Part shown: positions 49,901-62,700 of the stretch, piece by piece
How positions within the stretch are numbered: the first letter of the stretch is position 1
Layout: each line of letters opens with the position of its first letter
DNA from: Chionis minor
Taxonomy: Eukaryota > Chordata > Aves > Charadriiformes > Chionididae
Assembly (NCBI GenBank): GCA_013398295.1
Contig: VZSF01000639.1
Coordinates: 124,001 to 188,000, forward strand
Direction of reading: 5' to 3'
DNA: 64,000 nt
Notes under the pieces: generated by a model
Told to the model about the DNA's origin: nothing
Databases searched by the model: none
What the model saw: only the letters and a program-made list of their open reading frames with translations
Made by a program: the position numbers and the translations under genes

Positions 49901-49930
49901 TAGGCACATCCATTATAGGCACACCCATTG
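49901..49930 (+). repeat. 15-bp tandem duplication
   Basis: TAGGCACATCCATTA at 49901-49915 is followed by TAGGCACACCCATTG at 49916-49930, with two differences. It lies right after a T run, 40 bases beyond the 17-bp duplication. Confidence 0.75.
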
Positions 49931-51084
49931 TAGCTGTCCAGTTATAAATGCATATCAGTAATTGCTTTTAAAACATTAAAATAAAGAATAAATAGGAAAA
50001 CAAGGAATGCAGAATTAAGGTTGTGTGTCTTGAAGAGCTGGAAAAGCTACTTATCTCTGCTTTGAATAAGCAATGAGAGAAGTTAGAGGCTTTTGTTGCT
50101 TTGTTCATTTCGTTCACATTTAATGTCATCGAAGACTACTAAAACGAAAAGCCTTGATTTGGACTGCCTGGTTGTTATGAAGAAGTTGGAAAGGCTGCTG
50201 GATGCAGCTATTCCTTACAGTCGGGCTGTGTTCCCTCTCCTGTCTCCCTTGAAAATGGAAGCTTAATAGGGTCCTGCTGACCTGCTCTCCCTGATACAGC
50301 TTCTCGTTGCAATGCAGAGTAATCAAAATAGTAATCTGGCTAACAGCTCCAGCGCTTTGAGCAACCATCCCCTTGCCTTATTGAGGCAGTGCTCAAAGAG
50401 ACTACAGTGATGCAGATTCAACTGTCATTTGGTTCTGTCAAGGATGGCTGCTATCAAACAGCTCTTTTGCCAGCTACGTAAAAAGTCTTTGCAAGTCCAA
50501 ACATGCCTGCAGTTTGTACTTTGGAAGTTTTAGTGATTAGACCTTTGTGAATATTTTTGTTGTTACATATTTATTGATTACTTTTCCCCATGGGTGAGCT
50601 AAACAGCATTTTATCTCCACGCTCCATGGCAAGGGAAAGTTTATTTCTCCTCTGCAAAAGTTACTGCAAATGTCCTAAGGGTTATATGTCGTGTACTGAC
50701 TGCAACAGAAGAACAAGAGCTATGTTGTCATGTGTAGACAGGAGGCAAGGTAGGAGGGCAGGAATGATTTATTCCATTAGTTCTGAATTCTACCTGTTCC
50801 ATCTTTCCATATAATGTAATGCTGTAAACCAGGAGTCCTAACGGAGTAAGGTACTCAGTGCTTTAGCTGGAGGCATGCAAGAATATCAATTAAACATACA
50901 CTTGAAAAACATCCATTGGCAAAGTAAGATTTAGTAGCTGCCATTGCAGAGTGTTAACCTCCTTCCCCCCTCCTTGCCCTCTAGGCAAGCTCTTTTCTGG
51001 GCTTCTCTTCCAAGCTCCAGCTCCTCACTCCATGAACTATATTAGAATGCCAGTTCTCCAAAAAGATCCCTCAAGGACTTGCTG

Positions 51085-51185
51085 TTCGGGGCCCAATTCT
51101 AGAAATTAGCTAGCCTGTACTTCAGTTGGTGTAGGTCACTACCACCCCATTGATTTCAGTGAACAAGAGCAGACTCAAATCCTTT
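51085..51185. repeat. Ancient repeat scrap
   Basis: GGGGCCCAATTCTAGAAATT and, about 60 bases later, CCCATTGATTTCAGTGAACA follow a spacing seen in old amniote LINE-derived repeats ('cccattgacttcagtggg'). It is diverged and lacks clear ends, so the family cannot be named from sight. Confidence 0.35.
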
Positions 51186-53169
51186 AAATTGTTCTACTAC
51201 CAGAAGATAAGGCAGTAACTGTAAGTGTGACCATGGGGTGGACGCTCAGTGGTGAGGGCTCTGTGGAGCCCAGAAGTCATTGTGTATCATACCATTCTGC
51301 GTATCTCTGATGTAAGGATGTGTTCCTGAACAGACAGATGGTATTACCCACCAGGGGATTATCAGGTCCTCCCCTGTGGAAGTAAAAATCTACATTCAGC
51401 ACTTTCTGGGAAGAGGGAGGAAATAGTACAGCCAAACTCCTAAAGAGACTAGCCAGCTGCTGCCTTGCCATTTTTGACCCTATCCTCGATGTAGCTCTTT
51501 GTGAAACAAATAGTGCGAAATGGCATCATTTCTGCCCAGTGAAACCTTAAAATATGTACAATGTGGGCAAAGGAGTCGGCACCATTACTATTCCTAGATA
51601 TCCATCCTGTCAGACAAGCAGACAGAAAAGCACAAACCATTGTCAGAGAGACTAGGAAAAATGGACCAATGCCTATAGTTTGATTTCTATGCCAAATAAA
51701 CATTGTTAAATCAGCAAGAGTAGGGATCCCAGTAGACAAAGCCACCAAATAATGCTCAATATAGTATCTAGTAGAAGAAAAGACCTAAAATACCTTGACT
51801 TACAATATAATTATATAGAGTTTGTCACCTGAAAAATCATCTTTGCATTTTGAAAAACAAAAGAAAGTCTTAATCTGATGGCTGTAGGAATTTGACAGAT
51901 GCCCAGTTTGTAATCAGGACACACTTGTGACCAGGAAGACTTGACTAATCCTGCAGTGCACCAGACTGTACATCTTGTGTGTTTGTGAATTGAAAATGAG
52001 AATAAAGACAGCAGTGCTGTTGCTTGTATGTAATATTATCAGTCGTGTCAAGGCATGGTAGATTGAATGTAATGGACAAAGGCTGTGAGGAGATGACAGA
52101 CTAAAGATACAAGTTGAGGCAACAGACAAACATAAGCAACTTCAGTGTTTGCGGTTACTGAAGTTAGAAGTCTTGACTAGGCTGGTTACATTTTGAGATG
52201 CTTATTAAGAGAACACAGAAGGGGGAAGAACCTAGTGTGTGGTAACTAGCTGTCCTGTTAACAAGCTGTGCTATACAAGATGGAACGGAAGAAAGGAAGA
52301 GTGAGGAAAGGAGATAAAAGAGGCGGAGGCTTGACAAGAAGGCATGGATTAACTATTGCCAGGCGTCAGGTTTTTGTGGAACAGTAGTTATTGCACGGTT
52401 TGAGTAAGATATCATTGAGGAAGAAAACGTCAGTCTAGCCGACTGAAAATGCAGCTGGGGGGGTAGGGGGAAGGAAGGTACACTGAGGAGGTTTCAAGTG
52501 CTCGTTCCACATGGATCATGCACATACTAAAAGCTGTAATCAAGAACTTCATTGTGTCAGCCATGCTATACTGCATGAGCATTGCCTGAGCACAGTCAAT
52601 TAACAGGGCACAGAGAACATACAGTGTGAGAAGCAAATCGAAAGAGCTCACTGAAGGTGTGAAATAGCTTTTGCCACAGGATTATTTTCTAGACATGGTG
52701 TAATCCAAAACACTGTCTGTTTGCTCATACTGGATTGGAGCATCTGAATCTGTAGCTGGCAGGACGTTCCACGTGAAGCAAACAAGAAGACGAGGAAATG
52801 TTAGAAACGGACCATGTTAGATTGTGTAATATGGCTATTAGTGAGACCGTTGACAGAACTGTGGAACTCCTGTAAAGTAGGGTAAAAAATCCATCATCTA
52901 TGTTTCTGAAAATTTCTGACTGAAAAAAACCAAACCACAAAAGTTGGGCAGATGTTGTTTTCAAGGGCAACAAAAAAAAGCTTCTACAGGACGTCAGTGA
53001 CACAAGGAAAATGTGGGCCCTCTCCAGAAGAAAACAGGAGACCTGGTTACGCAGGATGTGCACAAGTCTGAGGTACTAAGTCTTCACCAGCAAGTGCTCT
53101 AGCCACACCGCTTAAGTCACGGAAGGCAAAGGTAGGGACTAGGGGAATGCAGAACTGCCCACTGTAGGA

Positions 53170-55273
53170 GAAGATCAGGTTCAAGACCATCTGAGCAACC
53201 TAAAGGTGCGCAAATCCATGGGACATGAGGAGATACATGTGCGGGTCCTGAGGGAACTGGTGGATGAAGTTGTTAAGCCACTATTCATCGTATTTGAGAA
53301 GCTGTGGCAGTCTGGTGAAGTTCTCGCTGACTAGAAAAGGGAAAACGTAACCCCCATTTTTGAAAAGGGGAAAAAAAAAAAAGACCTGGGGAACTACAGG
53401 CCAGTCAGTCTCACCTCTGTGCCCAGCAAGACCATGGAGCAGGTCCTCCTGGAAACTCTGCTAAGGCACATGGGAAATAAGGAGGTGAACGGTGACAGCC
53501 AGCATGGCTTCACTAAGGGCAAATCATGCCTGACAAATATGGTGGCCTTCTACAACAGGGTTACAGTGTTGGTGCATAAGGGAAGAGCAACTGACATCAT
53601 CTACCTGGACTTGTGCAAAGCATTTGACACTGCCCTGCACAACAACCTTGTCTCTAAATTGGAGAGACATGGATTTGACAGATGGACCCCTCAGTTGACG
53701 AGGAATTTACTGGATGGTCACACTCCAGTGGAGACCAGTGAAGAGTGACATTCCTCAGGGGTTGGTATTGGGACTGGTGCTGTTCAACATCTTTGTTGAC
53801 GGTATGGACAGTGGGACCGAGTGCACCCTCCACAAGTTTGCCAACAACACTAAGCTGTGTGGAGCAGTTGACGCACTGGAGGGAAGGGATGCCATCCAGA
53901 GGGACCTGGACAGGCTTCAGAGATAGGCCCATGTGAACCTCACAAAGTTTAACAAGGCCATGTGCAAGGTCATGCACGTGCGTCGAAGCAATCCCAAGCA
54001 CAAATACAGGCTGGCCAGAGAATGGTTTGAGAGCAACCCTGAGGAGAAGGACTTGGGAGTACTGGTAGATGAGAAGCTCAACATGGCAATGTGTACTTGC
54101 AGCCCAGAAAGTCAATTGTATCCTGAGCTGAATCAAAAGAAGCATGGCCAGCAGGTTGAGAGAGGTGATTCTCCCCCCATACTCTGCTCTGGTGAGACCC
54201 CACCTAGAGTATTGCATCCAGCTCTGGGGCCCCCAACATAAGGACATGGACCTGTTGGAGCGAGTCNTTGACACTGCCCTGCACAACAACCTTGTCTCTA
54301 AATTGGAGAGACATGGATTTGACAGATGGACCCCTCAGTTGACGAGGAATTTACTGGATGGTCACACTCCAGTGGAGACCAGTGAAGAGTGACATTCCTC
54401 AGGGGTTGGTATTGGGACTGGTGCTGTTCAACATCTTTGTTGACGGTATGGACAGTGGGACCGAGTGCACCCTCCACAAGTTTGCCAACAACACTAAGCT
54501 GTGTGGAGCAGTTGACGCACTGGAGGGAAGGGATGCCATCCAGAGGGACCTGGACAGGCTTCAGAGATAGGCCCATGTGAACCTCACAAAGTTTAACAAG
54601 GCCATGTGCAAGGTCATGCACGTGCATCGAAGCAATCCCAAGCACAAATACAGGCTGGCCAGAGAATGGTTTGAGAGCAACCCTGAGGAGAAGGACTTGG
54701 GAGTACTGGTAGATGAGAAGCTCAACATGGCAATGTGTACTTGCAGCCCAGAAAGTCAATTGTATCCTGAGCTGAATCAAAAGAAGCATGGCCAGCAGGT
54801 TGAGAGAGGTGATTCTCCCCCCATACTCTGCTCTGGTGAGACCCCACCTAGAGTATTGCATCCAGCTCTGGGGCCCCCAACATAAGGACATGGACCTGTT
54901 GGAGCGAGTCCAAAAGAGGGCCACAAGGATGATTAGAGGGCTGGAGCACCTCTCCTATGAGGACAGGTTGAGGGAATTGGCGTTATTCAGTCTGGAGAAG
55001 AGAAGGCTCTGGGGAGACCTTAGAGCAGCCTTCCAGTACTTAAAGGGGACCTACAGGAAAGATGGGGAGGGACTTTATCAGGGGTGTAGTGATCGGACGA
55101 GGGGTCATGGTTTTAAATGGAAAGAGCATAGATTTAGATCAGATATTAGGAAGAAATTCTTTTCTGTGAGGGTGGTGAGACACTGGAACAAGTTGCCTGG
55201 AGAAGTTGTGGATGCCCCATCCCTGGAAGGGTTCAAGGCCAGGCTGGGTGGGTCTTTATATAACCTGGTCTAG
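53170..55273 (+). pseudogene. CR1 ORF2 reverse-transcriptase pseudogene
   Basis: Visible in order are [41 protein letters not shown] (motif A-like), [14 protein letters not shown] (motif B-like), [59 protein letters not shown] and the terminal GSLYNLV with its stop. The catalytic FADD box is FANN in both tandem copies (asparagines at 53843-53848 and 54487-54492), so reverse transcription would be abolished even without the frameshifts. Several in-frame stops are present, for example after SEE at 53748. Confidence 0.9.
53624..54910 (+). repeat. 643-bp direct tandem repeat around a single N (likely assembly artefact)
   Basis: Bases 53624-54266 are repeated at 54268-54910 with a fixed offset of 644. 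The only difference I found is G at 53982 against A at 54626, a CpG-to-CpA change. The N at 54267 sits exactly at the junction. The pattern fits two overlapping contig ends placed side by side, possibly two alleles, rather than a duplication within the genome. Confidence 0.9.
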
Positions 55274-55357
55274 TGGAAGGTGTCCCTGGCCATGGCAGGG
55301 GGGTTGGAACTAGATGGTCTTCAATGTCCCTTCCGACCCAAACCTTTCTGTGATGTT

Positions 55358-58300
55358 AAAGGTGTTCCACTTTGCCTACATAGAGCTGACATGCTGATAA
55401 TTCTCCATAACTAAATCTTGACTGTAGGGTGGAAAACAAATGTCAGTAGTTTTATTACCAACGAGCTAGTAAGCAAAAGTAGTCAGGATACTTACATGTT
55501 AACCTGATATAAACTGATCACAACATGATGTGACTTGATTCATAACATGCAAGTGCCTGAAATGAGCATTGCCAAAGCCACATTAGAAACTAAGTTTTAG
55601 ACTGGGGAAAGGCTGGGATGTTTCCTTAAACCAATGGGATGTGCTGTCCAGCACCAAGCATTATAGCCTATAAAATGCTATAATCTAGACCTCTAGATGA
55701 GTAGTTTTTATCTTTCAACTCAATCATTATTTTACACATAATTTAAAAATTGTTGTCAAGGGTTATAGCTTAATCATTCCTCTTGCATTCTATCATGTCA
55801 AAACCTTTTTTGGGCTGTTTTAAAAAAGTATTAATAGTTTTACTCAGTATTTATGGTTGTTTTACAAGCTTTGAAGTGTGGAACAGTGGAAATGTTAATA
55901 GATAGTGAGGAAGGTTACCTAATGATTTTGTTGTAGAGGATGTCCTCTGCTGAAACTCCTTAAATCAGTCATTCATAATGTATACCTGTGCTTCTGAGAG
56001 CAACAGTGCCTCATCGTGAGACTGTTTTTCCTCTCTTGTGATAGAGGGAACACATTAAGCGGGAAAATGAAGTCTTGTAGCTCCCATTAGAGATGTACTT
56101 CATGTTTTAGGCTGGTGTTTTAAGGAGCTGCACCCTTTTATCTCAGAACAGAAGCTGGTCAGCACTCATAAGCAGGGCAGGACCAAAGTGTTTTTTCTAA
56201 ATTAAGACAAGCCCCTGCACGGCTTATGTATTCATACAGGCGATCTAGATTCTTTCACAGAATTACCATTAGGGTTAAGTTCTTCCTAGACACAAAGACA
56301 ATGTCTAGCTTGGTTCTCTTCCATGGTGGATAATTTATACCTCCCTCCTCTTCCTCCCTTTGTACAGCATGTCACATGAGGTGAAGCCACCATGAAACTA
56401 GATTTCATAGGATTCCTTCCTTCATGACTTGTGCTTCTGAAAAATATTACCCACAATGCAGGATTCCAGAGAGGTCTTTAAACTTACTTTTCATTTCCTT
56501 AGTGGTCATCCTTCTGCTCCTTGGATCTATGGTTATGAAGAAGGAGATAGTGTGCATACTTCATTCTCAGGCTGCACCAGCTGATAGGAAGCCGGTGAGA
56601 GCTGCACCAGTGGATGGGACGTGTGTTCCCTGGTCTCCAGCAGATCCATTTTGTGATATATTTTTTTCCCCGTTACTCACAAAATCTCAGACCTTGAAAG
56701 ACATTTAAGTGTCTGTCATCCATGGAAAACAGTGAGATTCAGCTGCCTAAAACACCTCATTCCTCATCTGTGAAAGAGCGATCATATATTATTTCATGTT
56801 TATTATGAGCATAATTATACTAAAGATTGTAAGGCCTAGAAGTGGCAGGGAGGAGCTCGTATTAGAAGAACAGTATAAGATCAATATCATACCCTATTAC
56901 ACTGTTTCAGCCAGCTACCCTGGCAGTTCAAAAGGTACTGGAACAATAGACTGTCACAAGAGAGTTAATGGGTTGTTGACCTGTTATACGGTGACCTTCT
57001 ACATTATTAAAAACATAATGTTTCCTATATTCTGTGGGCTTTGCTGTTTTGGTGCAGAATGCAGGTGACCTTTTGGGAAAAGAGCTTTTCTATATGTGTC
57101 TAGAAGACATTTTTAGAAACAATGTAATATATTCTTATGCTCTTTTTCGCTTCTTCAGACAGTGTGTGTCTGCTTTACGTACAGTGTCAGTTGTGTTCTT
57201 TTTGTTTGATTTTGTTGGGTTTTTCCAAATAGCACATTTACCACTGAGTTTTTGTGTACCTGGAGATGAGGTCTCACCCACTTGGAGTTACTAAAGAGCC
57301 CATCAACTCATTTAATAAAAGAAGATATTTTAGACCCAGTTTTCTGGGCAGAATTCCAGGTTGGGAAATCGTGGTTTTCTCTCTGTTAATTTTTTCTCCC
57401 CATCTATTTAAATGCCATGCCTTTCACTCTGTGTCTTAAGCACTTTTGTACTATTGCCCCATTTTCAGTAAAAAGCTATCACATTTCACTGTAAAAGACA
57501 CTGCATTTCAATGATAGAAAAAATAGTCTAATATTCACCTTTTGAGAAGAGCTTTGGGATTTGCTGAGATAGATCCCGTATAAATATACGTTTTGTCTTT
57601 GTAGTGGTTTGCTTAACCGCTTCTCCTTCAAATTAGAAAACTTGTCCTGTTTCCAAGAAGAGGTGCCAGGTATGACTTCAGGCTTACACATCCTACTGGA
57701 TTTGAGATCTTTGTTCACTGACTAAGAATATATTTGTGTAGGTTTTAAGTACTGCCATGTCTGTGCTCTGGGATTATAGATACTTCTGTTAATTAGTTGC
57801 CAGTGGGCAGCCAAACAGTATGCAGTATGAATTTACTTGTTGTGTTTGCATGTTAAGAATCATTGCTTTCTCTGTGGATTGTAACCAATTTGATGCAAAT
57901 ATTAAGTATTCAAAATCTGATCAGGTTGTATGATTTTACTTGGATACTTAAATCACTTTTTTCATTCTAGAGTGGGATTTATCTTTCCTAACTAAACATT
58001 TTAATGGAAGTCTAGTTGAAGGCACTTTTGTAGGCTCACATGAATAAAGAGAAACATAGGAAGAACAAATGCTACCAGGAACACTTACAGGACCGTTTAA
58101 CAGAGAAAGAAAAAAAGAGAGTATTTTCTTTCACGCTCACATTTGTCCTGTATCTTTTTGGTTATTGGGGGCTGGGTTATTACTTCAAGCAATGCTGTAG
58201 AAGATATTTTTAAACAGCAGTGAGATTTCTAATGTGATTGTGTTCCTTTAAAAATGTTTATGTCCCTTAACTTCTCTCCTTTAGATTTCTGCAAATAAAA

Positions 58301-58958
58301 TCATTACTATACTCTTTCTAGAGACCAAACACAAAAGGGTGAGGAACATGGCAGGGCAGAAATCGATTTCTTCCATTTCTGTGAATGTAAAGGCCATAGC
58401 TCCATTTGGGCGTACAGCTGAAGACATGTTTCCTTTGCAAATAAGCTGTGCAACTCGAGCTATTGTTTTCCCACTTTACCTGTAATTATTTTGAATTAAA
58501 GGGTGGATACAAACCTGAAGAGCTAGAGAAAGAAACCTGCAGGTAGGGATGTCCAGAGGATGGGTCTGTGTCGTTTCCTGCACAAGAGTGGATGATCAGA
58601 GAATTTTGGTGTAGCAGTTCTGTTTACTGGTTTCTGTGCTGCACGTCCACAGATGTCTGAAATGCCTAAATCTTAATAGTTCAAGGCTTTCCTTTCTGCT
58701 TCCTGTCTCTGTAATCCATTCTGACCTTTTAGCTGGGGCAGAGGCAGCAATGCTCCTGTATTAAACCTGTTTTGAAAGGAGAGTTTGGCAGTTGCCGTCC
58801 TCTCTAAACTCATTAATTCAGGTGAATAGCAAGCAGAGGGAGAAAGGTGGCTTTGCCTGCGTTGCCATACAGCAATCTTTCTGTGCTGCAGAGCCTGAAT
58901 GAGGAAACAAGGGAAAGAGGCAGCTGTGTTAGCCTGTTGTCACTGCCATCGCTAATAG
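55358..58958. other. Non-coding single-copy stretch
   Basis: AT-rich sequence without a recognisable gene or mobile element. A near-repeat of GCTGCACCAG occurs twice around 56571-56609. Open frames (for example 56424-56708 and 57034-57294) are short, hydrophobic or random-looking, and match nothing I know. Confidence 0.5.
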
Positions 58959-59240
58959 AACACGATGATTTCCATCTTTTCCCATCTGCCTATGGGGGGA
59001 GAGGCGCTGATAAGGGCTTGGGATTGGTTACAATCTACTGAAATCACAAAGCAGATGGATATTGAGCAGATAAGCGTTAATCTGTCCTGGGAGAGGATTA
59101 ATCGGGTGAAAGATGGCAATCTATGTGTGCGTGCGGGTGTGTGTGGAAGGGGGCGGGGGTGGGAATGGTGGGCAGCTGGTGCTGCTGTCACCTCTTTTGG
59201 TCCTGCTTTTGTCTTGCTTGTGTGCCATGATGGCAAAAAA
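58959..59240. promoter_or_regulatory. Candidate regulatory element (motif cluster and G-quadruplex)
   Basis: Within about 280 bases lie an E-box CATCTG (58983-58988), GATAAG (59009-59014), ATTGG (a CCAAT box on the other strand, about 59023-59027), a second E-box CAGATGG (59052-59058), AGATAAG (59068-59074) and GGATTAATC (59095-59103). A strong G-run cluster follows: GGGGG, GGGGG, GGG and GGG at 59149-59172 with spacers of 1, 1 and 6. The block is richer in G and C than its surroundings. Motif density suggests an enhancer-like element, but each motif alone is common by chance and conservation was not tested. Confidence 0.25.
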
Positions 59241-59538
59241 GGTCCGTTTCCTACAGAAGTCTTATTCCTCTAATTTTCTCTGGACTTTGACTTCAAAAGC
59301 TGGGGAAAATGTCTTATTTTTTTTAACAAACAAGCTAAGTCGTCTTTTTCAGCTCCTGAGCTTAATAGCTCGGCTTTTCTTTATTCTTATTGCTTAAACA
59401 AATTCTGTAGCATCTACTTTTTCTTTTTACTTTTAGCCAATATACTGTTTCTTCGTAGCTTGCAAAGCATGGTCTTTCCCCAAAACACATTCAGTGATTA
59501 CATGGCATTTGATTTAAATTGTTCTGACATCCACAGCA

Positions 59539-59725
59539 TTTTGAGAATCTCTGAGCATTTTACAGACATTAGTTATTTAATTGTCACAGCATCCTAGAGA
59601 GGTTAGGTAAGCATTAGAGACCTGGTTTCTCCCACCACCCCTCCCTCCAAGCATTTGAATACCTGTAGCACCTGTTGCCTGAATTTGGAGTTGCAGTGCT
59701 AAGCACTTCTGAAATTCAGACCTTA
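59539..59725. repeat. Ancient amniote repeat remnant
   Basis: TCTCTGAGCATTTTACAGAC followed by ATTAGTTATTTAATTGTCAC and GAGAGGTTAGGTAAGCATTA resembles the 'tctcaaagcgctttacaaacattaattaat...gaggtaggtaagtatta' start of an old amniote repeat. This is the same type as at 5168-5345. The part near 59693-59725 (CAGTGCTAAGCACTTCTGAA) resembles another old LINE 3' scrap. Confidence 0.5.
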
Positions 59726-62700
59726 TATCCGTTATTGGTGAGTATGCTGTGACATAGGGTAATGGGATCAAAACTGGAGATAAAAGTGCATCGGTGACAA
59801 AGATGGGAATAAACCAATGAATCCAGCCTTTTCCTTCTCAATCTCCTTTTTTCACTAAAAAAATACCGTGCTTTCTGATGCTGTGCATTGAATGTGAGTC
59901 TCTTGTTTCTCTCTGGAATACAGCTGTGTCTTTTTCTGCCTTCCAGTTGTGGTTCACATGGTTCCTCTCTCCTAATTTGCTTTTTGCTGTAGAAGAATAT
60001 GCAGTGATGCCAGTGTCCTCTCACAGCTATCTTCTGACGTGCCTGTTCTTTTCACTGCCTCAGTTGCCAGCATCTATGAATGATCTGGCAGCCTTGTATA
60101 AAACCGGAAGATTATAAAACTACTGGGATTATGTGGAGTGCATAAAGGCAAATTCTGTCCTGCTATTCTGCCTTGGGGTTTGCTCTCGGTGTCTACACTG
60201 ACTACCAGTGAGAGGTTGAACAGCATGACATAGTTTATGTATGAGAGGTATAATTGCATACCACAGCCAGATTTTCAGAGGGGCCCTAACTCAGTATCTT
60301 TTTTTAATGCGTTCTGAACATTTATTTCTGTATGTAAATGAGCTCAATCACAAAAGCGTATAAAAAGAGCCTTTTGTAGATATAAAACTCAAGCAATCTG
60401 TTTCTATAGCAGTAGTATGATAAATGAGCGCTATCTTTGGTAAATTGTGTGGACATTTAGGGGATTATTTAATTCATCAGGTCTGCACAGTAAAAGATCC
60501 CTGAGGAAGTGGAACCAGGTAGCTCTGTAAGCAACCTGCTTTGGATGGACTGGACCAGACAGAACAGTGTGCAGTATCTTTGATCAGTCTTGGGTTTTCC
60601 TCCTTCCTCCTCCCTTGAAGATGAATATTCAAAAATTTTTTTTTCAAAGGAAAGTACAGAGGTTTTACTGTCTCAGGCCTGGGATGGGGTGCAGTTTTAC
60701 TGGCTCTGTGGCTAGGTAAGCGCAGAGGCACGCTCTGCCACATGCCCTGGAAACGTCAATGATGTCCCTGGAGTGTGGGCAACAGCAGCAGAGGTTTTCC
60801 CACTGTAAGCGGAGAAGTTGTCGCTTTATCCTGTCAGCTGTCTCAAGCATTCTTCTGTTCCTTCTAGAAGGTAGCCCAAAGAGTAAGCAATATTTTATTT
60901 TTTGAGTATGAATTCAGATCTCATTTAATATTAATCACTAATACGTAGAGGAATTCCTGTGAAAGTTTTCATTTTGCCACATTTTTATAATAAACCAGTT
61001 GCTGTCGCTAGGATAGGCGTGCTGGTTATCTTTGTTGCATCTTATTGGGGAACTTGCCAAAGGCATGAGAAAAGAGTCAGTCAGACAGTTGTGAATTAGG
61101 AATAAGATGCAGTTTTTAGTTTTATTTCTTTTTATAGTTATGATACTTTATCAATGGTGCAAATAGATAAGGAGGAGTGTCCCCTTTCATAAATGAAGAC
61201 TGGATATGTTTTAAATTATGTAGCCTGTAGTCTTGACCCCAGTTTGCAGGCTTGTTATGCAGGATATTGGATGAGGTAATTAGAATGGTTCTTTCTGGCC
61301 TCAAATCTCTTACCTGAACCACGAGAGGTCAGGGGTCTCCAGACTGGAGATGTTGTTTTTAGTCACCTGATGGTCTTTTTTTTCCATGTATTTGGACAGA
61401 GAATGCATTCTTCTGTCTGCTCTTCCTGTAATTGGTAATCCTTGACTGAGTTTCTGGAAGTTATTTTCTCCACCTTATTTTGTGCTTCTGAATGTCCTGG
61501 TGTTGTTTTACAAGTTTCCTGTGGTCAAACAGTTTGCCCGAGTTTGCTGTGGCACATGGGGTAGAAAAAGAAAACCTTTTGAGACATCAGGTTATTAAAG
61601 CCAAGGGGACACACTGGGAAAATAAATTGGCACCAGCATGAACTGAAGTAGAAATATTTGTTAACTTGCTGTCAGACACAGATCTTTTCTTTCCTGAGAA
61701 AATTTACAGACTCTAATTTTTCTTCCATCCCTCTCATTTTTATGATGATTTTCTTTACTCTCCTGACTGTTTTGCTCTGCATCCTTTCAGTCACCTTTAG
61801 GAGGAGCTTTTTCTGTTTCATTGTTATAATTTCCTTGGTTTGGAGTGCTAAAATAGTTATTTTGGAAAAGCCTACATTTCTGACAGGTAAGAGGACAGAG
61901 CAAGATTAGATTCTAGCAACAAAGATTGGATATATAAAGATCCATCTCATAAGGGAATGGGTCCAGGCCTGCACTGGTCAAACAAAGAGAATTCTATTGG
62001 TTCCTGTGGCTTAGGATGAAATGCAAAATGATGTTCTCCTAATTTTCCTTATAAATAACTCTACCTTCTTTTTCAGACCCAAAGTGAGGGCTCTCTTCTT
62101 TTATCAAGACAAGGTTTGTCAGAGTCTGTTTCACATAACAGAATTAAAAAAAAATTAAAAAAAAATCTGCAGTGGGTTTTCCCTTTGTAATTTATTCAGG
62201 AAGTTTCACGAAGAGACAAAATGTCTATTGTAGGTGAGAATTTATGAGTATATTCAGTGGTTAAGAGATGGACTTAAATGAAATTTAAAACTTTCTTCAT
62301 ATAGCTTTAATGACACTCATGACAGAGTCAAAGCAAACAAAAATAGAATGACAATTGGAAATGTGCATTTGCTTCCCCCACCCTCTTTCTTTTTCCAGTG
62401 GAATTCAACTCTGAATGCTTCAGTTAATCATTTCAGTCCATTGAAGTGCAGCTGACTGCTGATAATCAAGGTACCAGCCATGGGTATGACATTAGAACTC
62501 TCAGTGTACAAATAAATGTTCCAATTTATCTCATTTGAGAAAATTGGAGCCCTTTTGGCTGTGCTGGGATCAGTCAAGAAACTGAAATATAGATTCTTTC
62601 TCTATCTGCGTGAAATGTTTTAATTACTTAACTTAGAGACATGATCACACTGGGAAATACTTAATATGATGTGCCAAATCCTTAGCAAATATAAATTAAC

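Larger units (their letters stand above)
45893..52949. other. Non-coding single-copy stretch
   Basis: No gene is recognisable. It contains an ancient repeat scrap (46140-46200), a purine-rich tract (46245-46312), a C-rich tract (46638-46675), poly(T) runs (about 46966, 47089 and 49891), three short tandem duplications (49102-49930), and another old repeat scrap (51085-51185). Frames such as 51449-51748 (minus strand, 99 codons) look like chance. Confidence 0.5.
52950..55357 (+). mobile_element. CR1 LINE, 5'-truncated, with internal 644-bp tandem repeat
   Basis: A plus-strand CR1 is recognisable from the linker region before the reverse transcriptase. Codons from about 52950 read, in shifting frames, NVGPLQKKTGDLVTQDVHKS. 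The element continues to a 3' end with GGTCTTCAATGTCCCTTCCG and TTTCTGTGATG near 55355. It is a third subfamily by its 3' sequence. The middle is present twice because of a direct tandem repeat that meets at an N (54267). Without that repeat the element would be about 1.76 kb. The 5' boundary is approximate. Confidence 0.92.

Noticed and set aside
53654..54924. Long minus-strand open frames of about 210 codons in duplicate
   Set aside because: They are antisense shadows of the CR1 reverse-transcriptase sequence, duplicated by the tandem repeat.
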